This document shows, piece by piece, positions 62,787-64,000 of a DNA stretch of 64,000 nucleotides. The stretch comes from Paenibacillus camerounensis (GTDB taxonomy: Bacteria; Bacillota; Bacilli; Paenibacillales; Paenibacillaceae). Made by a program: the position numbers and the translations under genes. The stretch covers positions 41,347-105,346 of the forward strand of contig NZ_CCDG010000023.1 in assembly GCF_000723885.1 (NCBI RefSeq), given 5' to 3'. Position 1 is the first letter of the stretch; each line of letters starts with the position of its first letter. The notes beneath the pieces were generated by a model that saw only the letters and a list, made by a program, of their open reading frames with translations, had not been told where the DNA came from and ran no database searches.

Positions 62787-63860
62787 ATGAACAGACCTAT
62801 CCGTTTCGGCATCATCGGCAGCGGCTGGCGGGCGGAGATGTATCTCAAGCTGGCTGAGCTGCTTCCGCAGCAGTTTCAGGTAAGCGGTGTAATGATTCGT
62901 AATCCTGCCAAATACCAGCTGCTGATCACTAAGTGGAATCTCACCGTGCATAGCTCGGTGGAACGCCTTGCGGCAGATAGTGATTTTGTGGTGCTGGCGG
63001 TGTCCAAAACAGCGGCTGCGCCGCTGCTTCTGGAGCTGGCGGCTTTGAACATACCTGTGCTGGCTGAAACACCTACTGCCTCTACTCCGGCTGAATATGA
63101 GCTGCTGCGCTCTCTTGCCTTGAGCAGCCCGCAGATTCAGGTGGCCGAGCAATATCCGCTGCTGCCGCATCATCAGGCGAGAACCGCCTATATCGGAACA
63201 GGCGGGCTGGGGCAGATCGGGCATGTTCAAGTCTCTGTGGCCCATGGCTATCACGGCATCAGCCTGATCCGCAGGTGGCTCTCCGTCACGGGCACAGCCT
63301 GTGACATTACAGCCCGCCGGGTTGAGCTGCCAATTATGGACTTCTCCTACCGGGGGCGTGCAGCAGAGGATAGCCTGAAGACGGAGCAGCAGGATATTGC
63401 GATCATGGTCTTCCCCACCGGCCAGAGTGCCGTACTTGACTTCACCCGCTCACAGTACTTTTCACCGCTGCGTTCAAACCGCATCCTGATCCGCGGGTCA
63501 CACGGGGAAATCCGCGATAATGAGATTATCCGCCGGCTGAGTCCTGATGAGACGGAGTACCTGAATATTATGCGGATTCAAAGCGGTCAGGAGGGCAGTC
63601 TGGACAGCCTGGGTCTGCGAGAGCTGCGGGCAGGCGGACATAGCCTGTTCCGCAACCCTTTTGCCGCTGCCCCGCTTTCTGATGAAGAAATTGGGATCGG
63701 ACAGGCGCTGCTGAATATGGCTGACTTCCTGCATACGGGAGTGTCCTCCTATGCGTTAGCGGATGCCTTGACGGATGTGCGGCTGGCGTTCGCAGTCGAT
63801 GAGGCTATTGCATCGGGGAATAATGTAACTGTGGGGAATGAGCTGGAAGCTGATAAGTAA
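62787..63860 (+). CDS. Gfo/Idh/MocA-family oxidoreductase
   Basis: A 357-residue protein with the NAD(P)-binding GIIGSGWRAEMYLKL, then DFVVLAVSKTAAAPLLLELA and VLAETPTAS, matching the Gfo/Idh/MocA fold. The usual conserved EKP is replaced by ETP. It may act on a sugar or inositol-like compound. It follows uppP by 21 bases but the link in function is not clear. Confidence 0.9.
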   Translation: MNRPIRFGIIGSGWRAEMYLKLAELLPQQFQVSGVMIRNPAKYQLLITKWNLTVHSSVERLAADSDFVVLAVSKTAAAPLLLELAALNIPVLAETPTASTPAEYELLRSLALSSPQIQVAEQYPLLPHHQARTAYIGTGGLGQIGHVQVSVAHGYHGISLIRRWLSVTGTACDITARRVELPIMDFSYRGRAAEDSLKTEQQDIAIMVFPTGQSAVLDFTRSQYFSPLRSNRILIRGSHGEIRDNEIIRRLSPDETEYLNIMRIQSGQEGSLDSLGLRELRAGGHSLFRNPFAAAPLSDEEIGIGQALLNMADFLHTGVSSYALADALTDVRLAFAVDEAIASGNNVTVGNELEADK

Positions 63861-63906
63861 GGGACAAATATTGATTTGCCTGGAGCACGCCTCCGGGCCG
63901 GAAAGG

Positions 63907-64000
63907 AGAGGCACTTTTGACTCTCCTTTGGCAGATCGGGCTACCCGTGCTGGATTCAGAGGCACTTTTGACTCTCATTCCGCCGATTGGGCCACCTACG
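63907..64000 (+). repeat. Short tandem intergenic repeat
   Basis: AGAGGCACTTTTGACTCTC occurs at 63907 and again at 63958, each followed by a similar segment ending GGGC(T/C)ACC. The period is 51 bases, and it may continue beyond the window. The unit has short inverted ends (GAGAG...CTCTC). Confidence 0.65.

Noticed and set aside
1..64000. CRISPR arrays, tRNA or rRNA genes
   Set aside because: No regularly spaced repeats and no tRNA or rRNA sequence patterns were seen on either strand.

Overview
The window looks like a chromosomal segment of a spore-forming Firmicute, most likely Paenibacillus. It carries an intact sporulation sigma factor gene (sigK), a lipoprotein/LplB/LplC-type sugar ABC transporter with a large membrane-bound AraC sensor-regulator, GntR- and BglG-type regulators, strong GGAGG ribosome sites and many TTG/GTG starts. 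Roughly bases 1-41000 are AT-rich and entirely on the minus strand. From about 43600 onward the DNA is clearly richer in G+C and looks like ordinary backbone. The AT-rich block is therefore probably an acquired specialised-metabolism island ending next to sigK.

Island part A (about 1-15600, transcribed right to left) holds two transcription units. The upstream one (15611 down to 8928) encodes a BtrH-type Cys/His acyltransferase-like protein, an FkbH-like HAD enzyme, an acyl carrier protein (ACP), a VOC protein, two BtrH-like paralogues without the catalytic Cys, a NUDIX hydrolase and an AraC regulator. A Fur-box-like palindrome lies in its promoter region. After a terminator, the second unit (8680 to the window edge) encodes another ACP, an acyl-adenylating ligase, an SDR, a PaaK-like ligase, a NMN-adenylyltransferase-like protein, a phosphopentomutase homologue, a carbamoyltransferase, a small membrane protein and the membrane domain of an ABC exporter. 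This reads as a carrier-protein pathway to a carbamoylated small molecule.

A methyltransferase gene and a decayed IS5-type transposase fragment (15990-17031) separate part A from part B (17093-40999). Part B is the most striking region. Two tandem genes too short for normal ORF calling encode 42- and 44-residue peptides with an identical 26-residue C-terminus ending SCHC. Directly upstream in the same direction lie seven radical-SAM enzymes (three SPASM-type, two with B12-binding-like N-terminal domains, one SPL-like, one short) and an eighth related protein lacking the Fe-S cysteine triad. Next to them are a stand-alone PqqD-like recognition protein, two ABC exporters, a DegT aminotransferase with a PqqD-like N-terminal extension, an ABC-class ATPase, an HEYTH metallopeptidase-like protein, and an ACP/ligase/PaaK/BtrH-like set paralogous to that of part A. 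I read this as an undescribed ribosomal peptide (RiPP) system combined with carrier-protein acyl chemistry.

At 41300-43621 an intact sigK is followed by a small antitoxin-like/zeta-toxin-like pair and then by rearranged sigK fragments. Backbone genes follow: a two-component system with an ABC transporter (43749-47142), a carbohydrate ABC transporter and its regulator (47261-53322, with CcpA-like cre sites), a PTS/alpha-mannosidase locus arranged around divergent overlapping promoters (53606-61085), then DedA, UppP and Gfo/Idh/MocA genes. No rRNA, tRNA or CRISPR was seen.
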